DNA of 64,000 bases from Virgibacillus ndiopensis (GTDB lineage: Bacteria > Bacillota > Bacilli > Bacillales > Amphibacillaceae), in assembly GCF_900187325.1 (NCBI RefSeq), contig NZ_FZMZ01000006.1, forward strand, positions 1,240,001 through 1,304,000, written 5' to 3'. Shown here in pieces: positions 9,927 to 22,522 of the stretch. The translations under genes and the position numbers were made by a program. Each line of letters starts with the position of its first letter. The stretch's first letter is position 1. The notes under the pieces were generated by a model. It was not told the origin of the DNA and did not search any database. It worked only from the letters and a program-made list of their open reading frames with translations.

Positions 9927-10727
9927 ATGTCTGAATTTCTAGGAGAATTAATCGGCACAATGATATTAATTATTTTTGGTGGTGGCGTTGTTGCAGGTGT
10001 ATCATTGAAAAATACACTTGCTGAAGGTGCTGGCTGGGTATTGGTCACATTCGCTTGGGGGTTAGGCGTAGCAATGGCGGTATATGCCGTTGGTAATATC
10101 ACTGGTGCACATGTCAATCCTGCTGTGACATTAGGATTAGCCGCAGTGGGCGATTTTCCATGGTCTAAAGTTCCAATGTATATTACCGCGCAAATGATTG
10201 GAGGAATTGTTGGTGCGGTAGTTGTATTCTTTCACTACTTACCACATTGGAAAGTGACGGATGATCCGGATGCAAAGTTAGGAGTATTTTCAACCGGCCC
10301 AGCTATAGCAAGTCCAATGTCAAATTTAGTAAGTGAGATAATTGGTACCTTTGTGTTAGTAATGGGGATTCTGTTTATTGGATCAAATGAATTTACAGAA
10401 GGATTAAATCCATTGATAGTAGGGTTTTTAATTGTCGCAATTGGTATGTCATTAGGTGGAACAACAGGTTATGCGATCAACCCTGCTCGAGACTTAGGTC
10501 CACGAATAGCACATTGGTTTTTACCAATACCTGGCAAAGGACCGTCAAATTGGGGGTATTCATGGGTACCGGTATTAGGTCCAGCGTTTGGTGGTATTTA
10601 TGGCGGATTGTTTTATCAAGCGATGTTTGAAGGGGATAAAACTTTTTATTTTTGGATGAGTAGTGGAATTATTGCTGTTATTTTTCTTATCTCGTTGGGA
10701 ATTGAACTTAGAAAGGCGAATAATTAA
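9927..10727 (+). CDS. glpF: Glycerol facilitator (aquaglyceroporin)
   Basis: MIP-family channel for passive glycerol entry across the cytoplasmic membrane. 266 residues, six helices, with the two half-helix motifs HVNPAVT (about 68-74) and AINPARD (about 184-190). Strong SD AAAGGAGGAG. It is followed 62 bp later by glpK in the same direction; channel and kinase work as a trap by converting glycerol to glycerol-3-phosphate. Confidence 0.97.
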   Translation: MSEFLGELIGTMILIIFGGGVVAGVSLKNTLAEGAGWVLVTFAWGLGVAMAVYAVGNITGAHVNPAVTLGLAAVGDFPWSKVPMYITAQMIGGIVGAVVVFFHYLPHWKVTDDPDAKLGVFSTGPAIASPMSNLVSEIIGTFVLVMGILFIGSNEFTEGLNPLIVGFLIVAIGMSLGGTTGYAINPARDLGPRIAHWFLPIPGKGPSNWGYSWVPVLGPAFGGIYGGLFYQAMFEGDKTFYFWMSSGIIAVIFLISLGIELRKANN

Positions 10728-10777
10728 AGGAAAATAGAAAGATTCGTATAGAATTTTATTATTATATGATAATTTAG

Positions 10778-12280
<1,503 letters not shown>

Positions 12281-12352
12281 TTCTTTTTCCTTTTCGAAAA
12301 CGAAATTTTATGGTAAAGTAAAGATAAGTTAATATTTTTTGGACGGAGAATT

Positions 12353-12407
12353 GGAGAAACCACAAACCACTAATGTTAGGTCATTAGTGCGTCTTGTGGT
12401 TTTTTTA
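12353..12407 (+). promoter_or_regulatory. glpD leader: GlpP-type antitermination hairpin
   Basis: GGAGAAACCACAAACC begins an outer stem (AAACCACAA with TTGTGGTTT) around an inner stem CACTAATG/TCATTAGTG, followed by seven T. The GGAGA-plus-stem layout is like the B. subtilis glpD leader, where GlpP plus glycerol-3-phosphate prevents termination. A promoter must lie in 12285-12340, but I see no unambiguous one. Confidence 0.8.
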
Positions 12408-12516
12408 TGTTTAAAATCCATTAACTATAATAAAAATTCTTCTAAATAATACATGAGTTTCTGATTGAAAGGGTACTTATAATTAGAAGAGAATTTTTGT
12501 AGGGGAGTGAAGGTTG

Positions 12517-14178
12517 ATGACAAATTTCTCAAGCTTAAAGCGTAACGATATTTTTAACAATTTAACTGAGCAGTCATTAGACGTATTAGTAATAGGTGGC
12601 GGAATAACAGGTTCAGGGATCGCGTTAGATGCTGTTACACGTGGGCTAAATACCGGTGTAATTGAAATGCAGGATTTTGCTGCAGGTACATCAAGCCGTT
12701 CTACTAAACTTGTGCATGGCGGACTACGATATTTGAAACAATTTGAAGTAAAAATGGTAGCAGAGGTTGGGAAGGAACGTGCGATTGTGTATGAAAATGG
12801 ACCTCACGTAACTACTCCTGAATGGATGATGTTACCATTTCATAAAGGTGGAACATTTGGACCATTCACAACAAACATAGGATTACGTGTTTATGATTTC
12901 TTAGCAGGTGTTAAGAAAAGTGAACGTCGAAAAATGTTAAGTCCGAATGAAGCATTACAACGAGAGCCGTTAATCAAAAAAGAAGATCTAAAAGGTGCTG
13001 GCTACTATGTTGAATACAAAACAGATGATGCACGCTTAACTATTGAAGTAATGAAGAAGGCAGTACAAAAGGGAGCGCATGCCATTAACTATGCTAAAGC
13101 GATGGACTTCATTTATAACAAATCAGGTAAGATTACAGGGGTTTTAGTTGAAGACCAAATAAATGGAGAAACATTAAAAATTTATGCAAAAAAAATTGTG
13201 AATGCATGTGGTCCATGGGTTGATGATTTAAGGGAAATTGATGGGTCTAAAAAAGGCAAGTCATTACATTTAACAAAAGGTGTACACTTAGTATTTTCTA
13301 AAGAACGTTTTCCGCTACAACAAGCGATTTATTTTGATGCACCCGATGGTAGGATGATATTTGCAATTCCACGTAACAATAGTACTTATGTTGGTACAAC
13401 GGATACAAGTTATGAAGGGAATATTGCACATCCAACCTTGACTGAAAATGACCGGGATTATTTGTTAGACTCCATTAACTATATGTTCCCTTCGTTAGAT
13501 ATGAAATCAGAAGACGTAGAATCTAGCTGGGCGGGTTTACGACCATTAATTCAAGAAGAAGGGAAATCTCCTGATGAAATTTCTCGCAAAGATGAGATAT
13601 TCATATCTGATTCGGGTCTTATATCTATGGCTGGTGGTAAATTAACTGGTTATAGAAAAATGGCGGAACAAGCTGTTAATACAGTTGTTAAACAATTGAA
13701 GGATGAACAGGGGATATTATATTCTAAATCAGAAACGGAACACATGCCAATTTCTGGTGGTGAAGTCGGTGGTTCTAAGGGGTTTGCACGGTATAAACAA
13801 CGAAAAGTTCAAGAGGGTGTTGTACTAGGAATCGATGAAACTACGGTGGAAATGCTTGTTCAAAGATATGGTGCAAACATAGATACTATTTTTGAAATAT
13901 ATCAGGATAAACAGGGTCAAGCTAATAATGAGGAAATTGATCCAATCGTATTTGCTGAACTTATCTATGCTTTAGATTATGAACTGGCATATAAACCAGT
14001 TGACTTTTTCATACGCAGAACTGGTGGATTATTTTTTGAGATTGATTGGGTTAGAACACACAAAGATAATGTAATAAACTATATGGCTAAAACCTTTAAT
14101 TGGAGCGACGATCAAAAAAAGGATTACACAAAACAATTAGACGAATTGCTTCATGAAGCTGTAACACCGGAAAAATAA
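12517..14178 (+). CDS. glpD: Aerobic glycerol-3-phosphate dehydrogenase
   Basis: Membrane-associated FAD enzyme that oxidises glycerol-3-phosphate to dihydroxyacetone phosphate and feeds electrons to menaquinone. 553 residues; Rossmann motif VIGGGITGSGIALDA at about 25-39, then GTSSRSTKLVHGGLRYL near 64. The ATG at 12517 has AGGGGAG 9 bp upstream; the TTG one codon earlier is an equally possible start. The product enters glycolysis through TpiA, encoded at 38.4 kb. Confidence 0.97.
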   Translation: MTNFSSLKRNDIFNNLTEQSLDVLVIGGGITGSGIALDAVTRGLNTGVIEMQDFAAGTSSRSTKLVHGGLRYLKQFEVKMVAEVGKERAIVYENGPHVTTPEWMMLPFHKGGTFGPFTTNIGLRVYDFLAGVKKSERRKMLSPNEALQREPLIKKEDLKGAGYYVEYKTDDARLTIEVMKKAVQKGAHAINYAKAMDFIYNKSGKITGVLVEDQINGETLKIYAKKIVNACGPWVDDLREIDGSKKGKSLHLTKGVHLVFSKERFPLQQAIYFDAPDGRMIFAIPRNNSTYVGTTDTSYEGNIAHPTLTENDRDYLLDSINYMFPSLDMKSEDVESSWAGLRPLIQEEGKSPDEISRKDEIFISDSGLISMAGGKLTGYRKMAEQAVNTVVKQLKDEQGILYSKSETEHMPISGGEVGGSKGFARYKQRKVQEGVVLGIDETTVEMLVQRYGANIDTIFEIYQDKQGQANNEEIDPIVFAELIYALDYELAYKPVDFFIRRTGGLFFEIDWVRTHKDNVINYMAKTFNWSDDQKKDYTKQLDELLHEAVTPEK

Positions 14179-14189
14179 TAGCGGAATAG

Positions 14190-14220
14190 AAACGCCTCTC
14201 ACATTTGAGTGGTGTTTTTA
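14190..14220 (+). terminator. glpD terminator
   Basis: Stem AACGCCTCTCA/TGAGTGGTGTT with one mismatch and a trailing T run, 12 bp after the glpD stop. Confidence 0.75.
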
Positions 14221-14315
14221 TATATATCAAAGGAAATTAAATATATCTTCTATAATTCCCTACATGAATGTGATATACTTTGTTCGGGTACGTTATGATA
14301 AGTAGGGGGATAAGC

Positions 14316-15314
14316 ATGCAACGTATAGAGAATAATACAGAAAATAGTAAACAAAATAATGTTGTCCCTTTTATTCCTGAAGGTGATTTTTATTTTACAA
14401 AAGGCGTTGAAGCCTTTCAGAAAAGAAAGTTTGATATTTCATTAAAATGGTTGCGTAAGGCAATAGAAGCAACCCCCAAAGACCCATTATACCAATGTCA
14501 AATGTCAATTGTATATACGGAAATTGGAGCATTCCATGCAGCTAACCAACTGTTGAACCAGGTACTACAATCAACAGGTGATAAATATACAGATTGCTAT
14601 TATTTATTAGCTAATAATTATGCACATCTAGGTTTACTAAACGATGCCAAAAAATATGCTAAATCGTACCTTGATAAAGAGCCTAATGGTGATTTCAGTG
14701 AAGAGGCAGAAAGTTTGTTATATTTAATTGATATAGATGAAGATGATGAGGAAGATTGGGAACTGGAAGAAGAGGATGAGCTTCTTGTTTACCAGGAAAC
14801 GGTTTTTCATCATATGGAAAACATGGAATGGGAACAGGCATTACCAATACTCGAAGAGATGATCTCGCTATTTCCAGATCATAAGTTAACCAAACATGAT
14901 TATACACATGCATTATTCTTCAGTGGACGTCAAAAGGATGCGATTCAGATGGAATTAGATGTTCTTGAGGAGGAACCTAATTCTTTGTATTGTCATACTA
15001 ATTTAGCAGTGTTTTATTATGAATCAAATGATGAAGAATATAAAAAACATATTAGTGGACTATTAAACGTATATCCAATCCATGAACATCAAAAATTAAG
15101 GATAGCTGCTACGTTAGCAAGAACACATTTTTATCAAGAAGCATATCAGCGTTTTCGTGCGCTTGTAAAAAGTGTCGTTAAAGGTCATCCATCTTATTAC
15201 AGATGGTATAGTTGTGCAGCGTATCAGTTAGGAGAGCAGGCTGTAGCAGATAAATTGTGGGAAGAGGGTTGTAAACGGCACCCTAAACTGTCAAATGTAC
15301 AGAAACCGTGGTAG
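14316..15314 (+). CDS. TPR-repeat protein (YvcD-like position)
   Basis: 332 residues without signal or membrane segments. Tandem tetratricopeptide-like helices run from about 25 to 140, then a very acidic linker (DEDDEEDWELEEEDE, near 150-165), then more TPR-like helices to the end. It is probably a protein-interaction scaffold; no function can be assigned. ATG 14316 follows AGGGGGA by about 5 bp. B. subtilis has a TPR protein (YvcD) next to trxB, matching this position. Confidence 0.8.
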   Translation: MQRIENNTENSKQNNVVPFIPEGDFYFTKGVEAFQKRKFDISLKWLRKAIEATPKDPLYQCQMSIVYTEIGAFHAANQLLNQVLQSTGDKYTDCYYLLANNYAHLGLLNDAKKYAKSYLDKEPNGDFSEEAESLLYLIDIDEDDEEDWELEEEDELLVYQETVFHHMENMEWEQALPILEEMISLFPDHKLTKHDYTHALFFSGRQKDAIQMELDVLEEEPNSLYCHTNLAVFYYESNDEEYKKHISGLLNVYPIHEHQKLRIAATLARTHFYQEAYQRFRALVKSVVKGHPSYYRWYSCAAYQLGEQAVADKLWEEGCKRHPKLSNVQKPW

Positions 15315-15371
15315 GCCCAATTTGAGCAGAATAATAGACGAAACGGTCTTGTTCTTATACGATAAGTGTGA

Positions 15372-16355
<984 letters not shown>

Positions 16356-16477
16356 AAATTAATAATTTTTTTATGAAAGTAATTGCTTTTTAACGCTGTT
16401 GTAACACGCACGAAATATTTTTGGGGTACAATATAGTTAACTAATTGACCCCCTTTTAATAGATAAATTAGTTTATT

Positions 16478-16508
16478 GCACAGGTGCTTTGCATCTGTGC
16501 CTTTTTTT
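16478..16508 (+). terminator. Terminator downstream of trxB
   Basis: Ten-bp stem GCACAGGTGC/GCATCTGTGC with a three-base loop and seven T. Confidence 0.9.
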
Positions 16509-16722
16509 GTACTTTATGATAAGCGTTTGTCCAAACTTGTCGAACATCCTTGCCAGTCCTATATCGATTTAAGGTGGTTTTTTCCATTAGGCTTATATAT
16601 TTCTATTTATATATAACAACAGAATTTCACATTTTTTATTACTTTCTGGCACGTAGCCCGTATACATTGCGCGCATCTATGGCGATATATGTTTATCTTT
16701 TCTGATAAGTGAATGGGCAGCG

Positions 16723-16887
16723 AAGGAAATACACGGAGACTCCACAGGGAGTGGTCTTTGTGAGCGAGGAGACTCAGCGCTAGGCCACGGAAAGCGTAGT
16801 GTATTTCCTTAGCGGCGCCCAGTGGTGAGTTCAATTAGATAAGATGCAGCGTTAGAATGAGCAACAGTCTTTTCGAAAACAGCCTTC
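16723..16887. repeat. MITE-like repeat, copy B
   Basis: The best-preserved core: perfect 12-bp inverted ends AAGGAAATACAC (16723-16734) and GTGTATTTCCTT (16799-16810) around GCCACGGAAAGCGTAGT. The distal motif AGCAACAGTCTTTTCGAAAA...GCC follows at 16860-16885. A degenerate left end may begin at AGGCT near 16588. Apart from the terminator and this element I see no gene in the 628-bp gap between trxB and the Nudix gene. Confidence 0.7.
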
Positions 16888-16983
16888 TATTTGAATCATA
16901 TTCTTGTAGCTTTGAATTTTTTCATTGTATAATAGGAGTAGTGTTTATACTTTTCCTCTTAAAAAGAAAGAGGTGGATTACGC

Positions 16984-17451
16984 ATGCAACGAGTGACAAA
17001 TTGCATAGTTATAGATAATGAACAGGTATTATTATTAAAAAAACCTAGACGAGGCTGGTATGCTATTCCTGGTGGGAAAATGGAGCAAGGGGAGTCCATA
17101 AAAGAATCAGTGACAAGGGAATATCGCGAAGAAACTTCATTGAATATCAAAAATCCCAGGCTGGCCGGAGTATTTACGTTTAACATTTTTGATCATGAAA
17201 CAATTATTCAAGAGTGGATGATGTTTACATTTGTTTGTCAAACATTTGATGGCAAATTAACAGAGCATTGTGTTGAAGGTGAGTTGGAATGGATACCATT
17301 AAACCAAATCCTTGACTTGCCGATGGCTGAAGGGGATCGAAATATCTTTAAACACATTTTATCCAATAATAAAGATATGTTATATGGAACATTTACGTAT
17401 ACAACAGAGTATGAGTTACTTGATGAGAGGCTTGATCCAGCAATATCTTAA
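16984..17451 (+). CDS. yvcI: Nudix hydrolase (YvcI-like)
   Basis: 155 residues. The Nudix box GGKMEQGESIKESVTREYRE continues into ETSL (about residues 29-52) and has the G-x5-E-x7-REUxEE pattern. It hydrolyses a nucleoside diphosphate-linked substrate, not identifiable from sequence. SD AGAGGTGG before the ATG. It leads the yvcI-rapZ-yvcK-whiA-crh order known from Bacillus; rapZ starts 12 bp later. Confidence 0.92.
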   Translation: MQRVTNCIVIDNEQVLLLKKPRRGWYAIPGGKMEQGESIKESVTREYREETSLNIKNPRLAGVFTFNIFDHETIIQEWMMFTFVCQTFDGKLTEHCVEGELEWIPLNQILDLPMAEGDRNIFKHILSNNKDMLYGTFTYTTEYELLDERLDPAIS

Positions 17452-17463
17452 GGGGGAAAGCAT

Positions 17464-18354
17464 ATGAAGAAAACGGAACAGGAAACGAAATTGGTTATTA
17501 TTACTGGGATGTCTGGAGCAGGAAAAACAGTAGCTGTTCAGAGTTTTGAAGATTTAGGCTATTACTGTGTTGATAATTTACCCCCAGCGTTACTACCGAA
17601 ATTTCTGGAACTAATGAGAGATGCAACAAACAATATTCAAAAAGTCGCATTAGTAATGGACTTGCGAGGACGTGAATTTTTCGATTCTTTATTTGAGGCA
17701 TTAGATGTACTGGATGAATCAGAATGGCTTGAGGAGCACATTATATTTCTTGATGCAAAAGATGAATCATTGGTTACGAGATATAAGGAAACAAGACGTT
17801 CCCATCCACTCGCTGTAGGTGGATTACCTCTTAATGGTATTAAACAAGAGCGGAAAATACTTGATGAATTAAGGGGCAGAGCACAGCGGATTATTGATAC
17901 AACAAACCTGAAACCAAGAGAATTACGTGAAAAGATAATTAAAACATATTCAGAGGATAAGCAGGAGATTTTTTCTGTACACATGGTTTCGTTCGGCTTT
18001 AAATATGGTGTGCCAATTGATGCGGATTTAGTTTTTGATGTCAGGTTCTTACCAAATCCTCATTATGTATCACAATTGCAGCCATTAACGGGTCTTAATC
18101 CAGAAGTTTCCTCTTATGTATTTAAATGGTCAGATACACAAAAGTTTAATGAAAAGGTTCTTGATTTGCTGCAATTTATGTTACCTCAATACAAAAAAGA
18201 AGGTAAATCCCAGCTTGTCATTGCAATTGGTTGTACGGGTGGTCAGCATCGGTCAGTAGCCATAGCTGAGTATTTTGCTAAAAAGTTATCAAGCAATTAT
18301 ATTACCCATATAAGTCACCGTGACATTGATAAGCGGAAGGCCCATCATATATGA
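17464..18354 (+). CDS. rapZ: RapZ/YvcJ family RNase adapter (GTP/ATP-binding)
   Basis: 296-residue P-loop protein, Walker A GMSGAGKT (about 15-22), and the C-terminal signature [17 protein letters not shown] near 258. In enterobacteria RapZ guides RNase E to a small RNA; in Bacillus YvcJ is a nucleotide-binding protein linked to competence. The detailed role here is unknown. Its stop overlaps the yvcK start (ATGA), so translation is coupled. Confidence 0.95.
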   Translation: MKKTEQETKLVIITGMSGAGKTVAVQSFEDLGYYCVDNLPPALLPKFLELMRDATNNIQKVALVMDLRGREFFDSLFEALDVLDESEWLEEHIIFLDAKDESLVTRYKETRRSHPLAVGGLPLNGIKQERKILDELRGRAQRIIDTTNLKPRELREKIIKTYSEDKQEIFSVHMVSFGFKYGVPIDADLVFDVRFLPNPHYVSQLQPLTGLNPEVSSYVFKWSDTQKFNEKVLDLLQFMLPQYKKEGKSQLVIAIGCTGGQHRSVAIAEYFAKKLSSNYITHISHRDIDKRKAHHI

Positions 18355-19307
18355 ATAAGGAACAATTACCAAAGGTTGTCGTAATAGGTGGTGGGACTGG
18401 GATGCCCGTTCTTTTGCGTGGCCTGAAAAGTTTACCAATTCATTTAACTGCTCTAGTTACGGTTGCCGATGACGGTGGAAGCACAGGAAGATTGCGTACA
18501 GAGATGGATATCCCAGCTCCTGGTGATATCCGGAATGTCATTGCTGCATTATCAGACGCAGAACCGATGCTATTAGATTTATTCCAGCATCGTTTTGCAA
18601 ATGGAAATGGATTATCTGGGCATTCAATGGGAAATTTGTTGCTGGCTGCATTAACTTCAATTACAGGTGATTTTTACACCGGTATCAAAGAAATTTCCCG
18701 TGTATTAAATGTGAAAGGCAAAATATATCCTATCTCAAATGAAAGTATGTCATTACATGCGAAAATGGAAGATGGAACAATCGTTTCTGGAGAATCAAAT
18801 ATCCCACTTGTAAAGAAACGAATTGAGAGCGTATTTTTAAGTCCTCAATCGATTCAGCCATTACCAAATGCAGTACGTGCAATAAATAATGCCGATTTGG
18901 TTGTAATCTCACCAGGTAGTTTATATACAAGCATATTACCAAATTTAATCATTCCAAAAATAGATATTGCATTGAACAATTCAAAAGGAAAAGTTGTTTA
19001 TGTTTGCAATGTTATGACACAAGCAGGTGAAACAACTGGATTCACTGCTTCAGATCATGTCCAAGCTATTCGCAATCATGTTGGCAATGAATGTGTCGAT
19101 TCAATTGTTGTGCATAATGAACCAATTAGTGAAAGTGTCCGTGATGTGTATGCAGAGGAAAATGCTGAGCCTGTAGTTTATGATACGGAGCAGCTTCTGG
19201 AGATGAATCTGCAAATAATCGAAGGGGATATTATTGATCATTCAAAATCAACGCTTCGGCATGATACGCATAAAATTGCCAAACTGCTTTATTCACTTAT
19301 TGATTAA
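18351..19307 (+). CDS. yvcK: Gluconeogenesis factor YvcK
   Basis: 318 residues of the YvcK/CofD-like family; N-terminal [18 protein letters not shown] (about 9-26) and [13 protein letters not shown] (about 37-49) bind a UDP-sugar. It is needed for growth on gluconeogenic carbon sources and for cell-shape control in Bacillus. The four-base overlap with rapZ and downstream whiA-crh match the conserved cluster. Confidence 0.96.
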   Translation: MNKEQLPKVVVIGGGTGMPVLLRGLKSLPIHLTALVTVADDGGSTGRLRTEMDIPAPGDIRNVIAALSDAEPMLLDLFQHRFANGNGLSGHSMGNLLLAALTSITGDFYTGIKEISRVLNVKGKIYPISNESMSLHAKMEDGTIVSGESNIPLVKKRIESVFLSPQSIQPLPNAVRAINNADLVVISPGSLYTSILPNLIIPKIDIALNNSKGKVVYVCNVMTQAGETTGFTASDHVQAIRNHVGNECVDSIVVHNEPISESVRDVYAEENAEPVVYDTEQLLEMNLQIIEGDIIDHSKSTLRHDTHKIAKLLYSLID

Positions 19308-19427
19308 CTTAAATCAACACTCAACATCCTCTGTGTTTTCTGTAAACGAGAGGGTTTGAAGAAATCGGCTTCGTAGCTGTTTTTGTTCAAACGACAAATA
19401 TAAAGTAAATAGTAGGGAGGTGATGGA

Positions 19428-20378
19428 TTGTCATTTGCATCGGAAATAAAAAAAGAATTAACATCAGTTCAACTTGACGAATGCTGTATTCGTGCAGAAC
19501 TTGCAGCACTAGTTCGCATGAACGGTGCCATTTCGGTATCTAGGCAGGATTATTTACTTGATGTTCAAACGGAAAACGCTGCAATAGCACGTCGTATTTA
19601 TACATTGATTAAATCACTTTATTCGTTTCAAGTAGAATTGCTGGTACGCAAAAAGATGAAGCTGAAGAAAAATAATGTTTATATTGTTCGGATGAAGGAA
19701 GATGTACGGGTTTTACTATCGGATCTAGATATTTTACAAGAGCCATATACATTTGACCGTACCATCTCAGAACACTATTTGAAAAAGTCATGCTGTAAGA
19801 AATCCTACCTGCGAGGTGCTTTTTTAGCAGGGGGATCGGTAAACAATCCAGAAACTTCCTCTTATCATTTAGAAATATTTAATTCTTATCAAGAACATAA
19901 CGACTCGTTATGTAATTTATTAAATAGTTTTAATTTGAAAGCTCGAAAACTAGAACGGAAAAATGGTTATATCACGTATATAAAGGAAGCTGAAAAAATA
20001 ACTGAATTGCTAAGTATCATTGGAGCTCATAATGCATTATTTAAATTTGAGGATGTTCGGATTGTCCGTGATATGCGTAATTCGGTAAATCGACTTGTAA
20101 ATTGCGAAACTGCTAATTTGAACAAAACAATTGGAGCGGCATTTAGACAGATTGAGAACATTAATCTAATCGACAAAACAGTTGGACTTGACACATTACC
20201 TGAGAAGCTTCGTGAAGTAGCAGTGTTACGAGTGCAGCATCAGGATGTTTCCTTAAAAGAATTGGGGGAACTAGTATCCAATGGGAAAATTTCTAAATCT
20301 GGAGTTAATCACCGGTTAAAGAAAATTGATGAATTCGCAGATAAAATTCGAAACGGCGAAAAAGTTTTGGAAAAATAA
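19428..20378 (+). CDS. whiA: Sporulation/cell-division regulator WhiA
   Basis: 316 residues: an N-terminal domain with a homing-endonuclease-like fold that has lost catalysis, and a C-terminal helix-turn-helix (about 220-310, [20 protein letters not shown]). In Bacillus WhiA affects chromosome segregation and FtsZ-ring formation. TTG start after GGGAGGTGA. Separated from yvcK by 120 bp without a clear terminator. Confidence 0.96.
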   Translation: MSFASEIKKELTSVQLDECCIRAELAALVRMNGAISVSRQDYLLDVQTENAAIARRIYTLIKSLYSFQVELLVRKKMKLKKNNVYIVRMKEDVRVLLSDLDILQEPYTFDRTISEHYLKKSCCKKSYLRGAFLAGGSVNNPETSSYHLEIFNSYQEHNDSLCNLLNSFNLKARKLERKNGYITYIKEAEKITELLSIIGAHNALFKFEDVRIVRDMRNSVNRLVNCETANLNKTIGAAFRQIENINLIDKTVGLDTLPEKLREVAVLRVQHQDVSLKELGELVSNGKISKSGVNHRLKKIDEFADKIRNGEKVLEK

Positions 20379-20515
20379 TATATATAAACATTTTTACAAT
20401 ATTCCATGATATAATGTGGATAATTTACCCAATGCTCTTCATCTGGGAAAGGTGGGGAGTGTTTTTCTGAAATATAATGATAGCGATTTCAAAAAATGGG
20501 GAGAGGATGATGGAG

Positions 20516-20776
20516 TTGGTTGAGAGGTCTGTAAAGGTGGAAATTGATAGTGGTTTACAAGCAAGACCAGCAGCTAGATTTGTTCAGGAGGCAAATCGTT
20601 ACGCTTCACATTTATTTTTAGAGAAAGATGGAAAACGTGTGAATGCGAAGAGCATTATGGGGTTAATGAGTTTAGCAATTACGATGGGTGAAACTATTAC
20701 ATTAATTGCTGAAGGAACTGACGAAGAGGTAGCTCTTAATCAATTGACTTCGTTTGTAACGGTTACAAAAGTTTGA
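20516..20776 (+). CDS. crh: Catabolite repression HPr-like protein Crh
   Basis: HPr paralogue that cannot pass phosphate in the PTS but acts as CcpA co-repressor after HprK phosphorylation. The PTS His15 is replaced by Gln (GLQARPAARF), the mark of Crh, and the regulatory Ser lies in NAKSIMGLMSL. I choose the TTG at 20516, 9 bp after GGGGAGAGG; it gives 86 residues and puts Gln exactly at 15 and Ser at 46, as in B. subtilis Crh. The ATGs at 20507 and 20510 are too close to the SD. Confidence 0.93.
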   Translation: MVERSVKVEIDSGLQARPAARFVQEANRYASHLFLEKDGKRVNAKSIMGLMSLAITMGETITLIAEGTDEEVALNQLTSFVTVTKV

Positions 20777-20782
20777 AATATG

Positions 20783-20823
20783 AAAACCCCTTGATTATGT
20801 TCATGATAATCAAGGGGTTTTTG
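20783..20823. terminator. Bidirectional terminator between crh and clpP
   Basis: Perfect stem AAAACCCCTTGATTAT/ATAATCAAGGGGTTTT (16 bp) between two convergent genes, with A and T runs on both sides. Confidence 0.92.
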
Positions 20824-20826
20824 TTG

Positions 20827-21420
20827 TTATTTCTTATCTGATTTACGTTCTAACACTTTATCAACTAGACCATATTCAACAGCTCTTGAAGCGGTCATGA
20901 AATTATCGCGCTCTGTATCACGTTGAATAACCTCAAGTGGTTGACCACTACGCTCAGCTAGAATTTCATTGATTTTTTCACGCATTTCTAAGATTCGTCT
21001 TGTATGGATTTCAATATCTGTTGCTTGCCCTTGTGTTCCACCAAGTGGTTGGTGAATCATTACTTCACTATTTGGAAGAACATAACGTTTTCCAATCTCA
21101 CCAGCAGTCAGAAGGAATGCACCCATTGATGCTGCCATCCCAGTACAAATTGTGGATACATCAGGCTTAATTAACTGCATAGTGTCATAGATAGCCATTC
21201 CAGCTGTAATAGAACCACCCGGAGAGTTAATGTATATGGAAACGTCTTTATCAGGATCTTCTGCCTCTAGGAAAAGTAATTGAGCAACGATTGAGTTTGC
21301 CACGTTATCGTCAATAGCACTTCCTAACATAATGATGCGGTCTTTAAGTAAACGTGAGTATATATCATATGCACGTTCTCCACGGTTTGTTTGTTCAATA
21401 ACTGTAGGTATTAAATTCAT
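20827..21420 (-). CDS. clpP: ATP-dependent Clp protease proteolytic subunit
   Basis: 197-residue serine peptidase that forms the tetradecameric barrel for ClpX, ClpC and ClpE. Catalytic Ser in [11 protein letters not shown] (near 97), His in VMIHQPLGG (near 122) and the Asp near 171 are all present. The ATG at 21420 follows AAGGGAGG with an 8-bp gap, which decides against a longer start nine codons upstream. A CtsR box overlaps its promoter, so it belongs to the class III heat-shock regulon. Confidence 0.98.
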   Translation of the reverse strand: MNLIPTVIEQTNRGERAYDIYSRLLKDRIIMLGSAIDDNVANSIVAQLLFLEAEDPDKDVSIYINSPGGSITAGMAIYDTMQLIKPDVSTICTGMAASMGAFLLTAGEIGKRYVLPNSEVMIHQPLGGTQGQATDIEIHTRRILEMREKINEILAERSGQPLEVIQRDTERDNFMTASRAVEYGLVDKVLERKSDKK

Positions 21421-21474
21421 GTGTAAATCCTCCCTTAATTCATTCAAAGTAATCCATTTAGATTGGATATTTTT

Positions 21475-21504
21475 ATCATAACTAATAGGTCAAAAAAGGT
21501 CAAA
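21475..21504 (-). promoter_or_regulatory. clpP promoter with CtsR operator
   Basis: On the plus strand GGTCAAA-AAA-GGTCAAA (21488-21504) is a full match to the CtsR heptad tandem. On the minus strand it contains the -35 TTGACC (21503-21498), then a 17-bp spacer and -10 TATGAT (21480-21475). Repressor binding would cover the -35 box. Confidence 0.9.
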
Positions 21505-21681
21505 CAAAAACGATCGACAAAATATAAATAAAAAGCATAAGCTCTTCTGTTAGCCATCCATAGTTAGTAATGAAATAGGCTAATATATTCTTTAATTTGT
21601 AAAAAATACACTTTCCATCATTCCCATTATCTTATAAAATAAACCTTCTTACTGAGCGTTATCTAGTTATCGATTATGTTT

Positions 21682-21911
21682 AAAGGCTATTTTCTAAAAG
21701 ATTGTTGCTTTTTTACATGTTGAATCGTACGGTTTAATAATTGATATGAAATGCTATGTTGATTTCGCACCTTTAGTTGCTCTTTGTCTCGCAGCGCGAG
21801 CCCGTGCAAAGCGTAGTATTTTCCCGTAGCAGTCGCAGCATATCATACATGATTTTGTGTTATGTCATAATTTCTATAAATAGCAACAAATTAAGCGAAA
21901 AGAGCCTTTTT
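21682..21911. repeat. MITE-like repeat, copy C
   Basis: A 230-bp element bounded by inverted ends: left AAAGGCTATTTTCTAAAAG with ATTGTTGCT, right AGCAACAAATTAAGCGAAAA with GAGCCTTTT. The centre (21781-21830) keeps only half of the core (GCAAAGCGTAGTATTTTCC). The right end abuts the stop codon of the response-regulator gene. It fills the gap between the clpP promoter and that gene. Confidence 0.75.
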
Positions 21912-22522
21912 TAAATGAATTTGTACATATTTTTTGGACGCCCTTTTTTCCCATAATGTGAAATAACTTCAACTTCTCCTTTTCCCTCGAGGTAATTTAA
22001 GTAGCGGTGAACAGTTTGATAGGCAATCGGTAAATTTTGCTGAATTTCATTTATTGAGGAGGGATTGTTTTGCGTCAAAAGATAATTTTTGATTGACATC
22101 AATGTTGCTTGATTGATCCCTTTATCGACAAACACACTGTTTTTATCATCTGTCAGTCGGCTGATTTTTAAATTAATACGAATTCTGGAAAGTAAATCCG
22201 GTGCTTTGAATGGCTTTAGAGCAAAGTCAGTTGCACCAGCATTTAGAAAACTATTCGCAATTTCCTGCCGTTCGTCTACTGTTAGGATAATGATTGGTAC
22301 TCGTTGGTTGTAATACCGGATTTCTTTTGTCGTTTTTAACCCATCCCAATTTGGCATGTGGTAGTCAAGGAGTACTAAATCTGGAATTATTTTTTTACAT
22401 AACTCTACTGCCTGTCTGCCAGTTGATGCTTCAACAACGTTATATTCGGCAAATTTACAGATCTCATTTAATGTATAACGAATGTCTTCGTTATCATCAA
22501 CTATTAAAACGGTTGTACTCAA
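21911..22522 (-). CDS. Response regulator, CitB/DcuR-like
   Basis: 203 residues. The N-terminal receiver domain (1-120) has the acidic pair DD (8-9), phospho-acceptor Asp in LVLLDYHMPNWDG (near 52) and the switch Lys in FALKPF. The C-terminal winged-helix region (about 135-203, SSINEIQQNLPIAYQTVHRYLNYL) resembles the DNA-binding part of citrate/malate-type regulators. The TTG at 22522 sits 9 bp after AAGAAGGTG; the GTG at 22534 overlaps that SD. It overlaps the kinase gene by 26 bp. Target genes unknown. Confidence 0.85.
   Translation of the reverse strand: MSTTVLIVDDNEDIRYTLNEICKFAEYNVVEASTGRQAVELCKKIIPDLVLLDYHMPNWDGLKTTKEIRYYNQRVPIIILTVDERQEIANSFLNAGATDFALKPFKAPDLLSRIRINLKISRLTDDKNSVFVDKGINQATLMSIKNYLLTQNNPSSINEIQQNLPIAYQTVHRYLNYLEGKGEVEVISHYGKKGRPKNMYKFI

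Noticed and set aside
16381-16508. Small RNA gene between trxB and the Nudix gene
   Set aside because: A TACAAT box and a strong terminator are present, but no -35 at proper distance; more simply the trxB 3' region.
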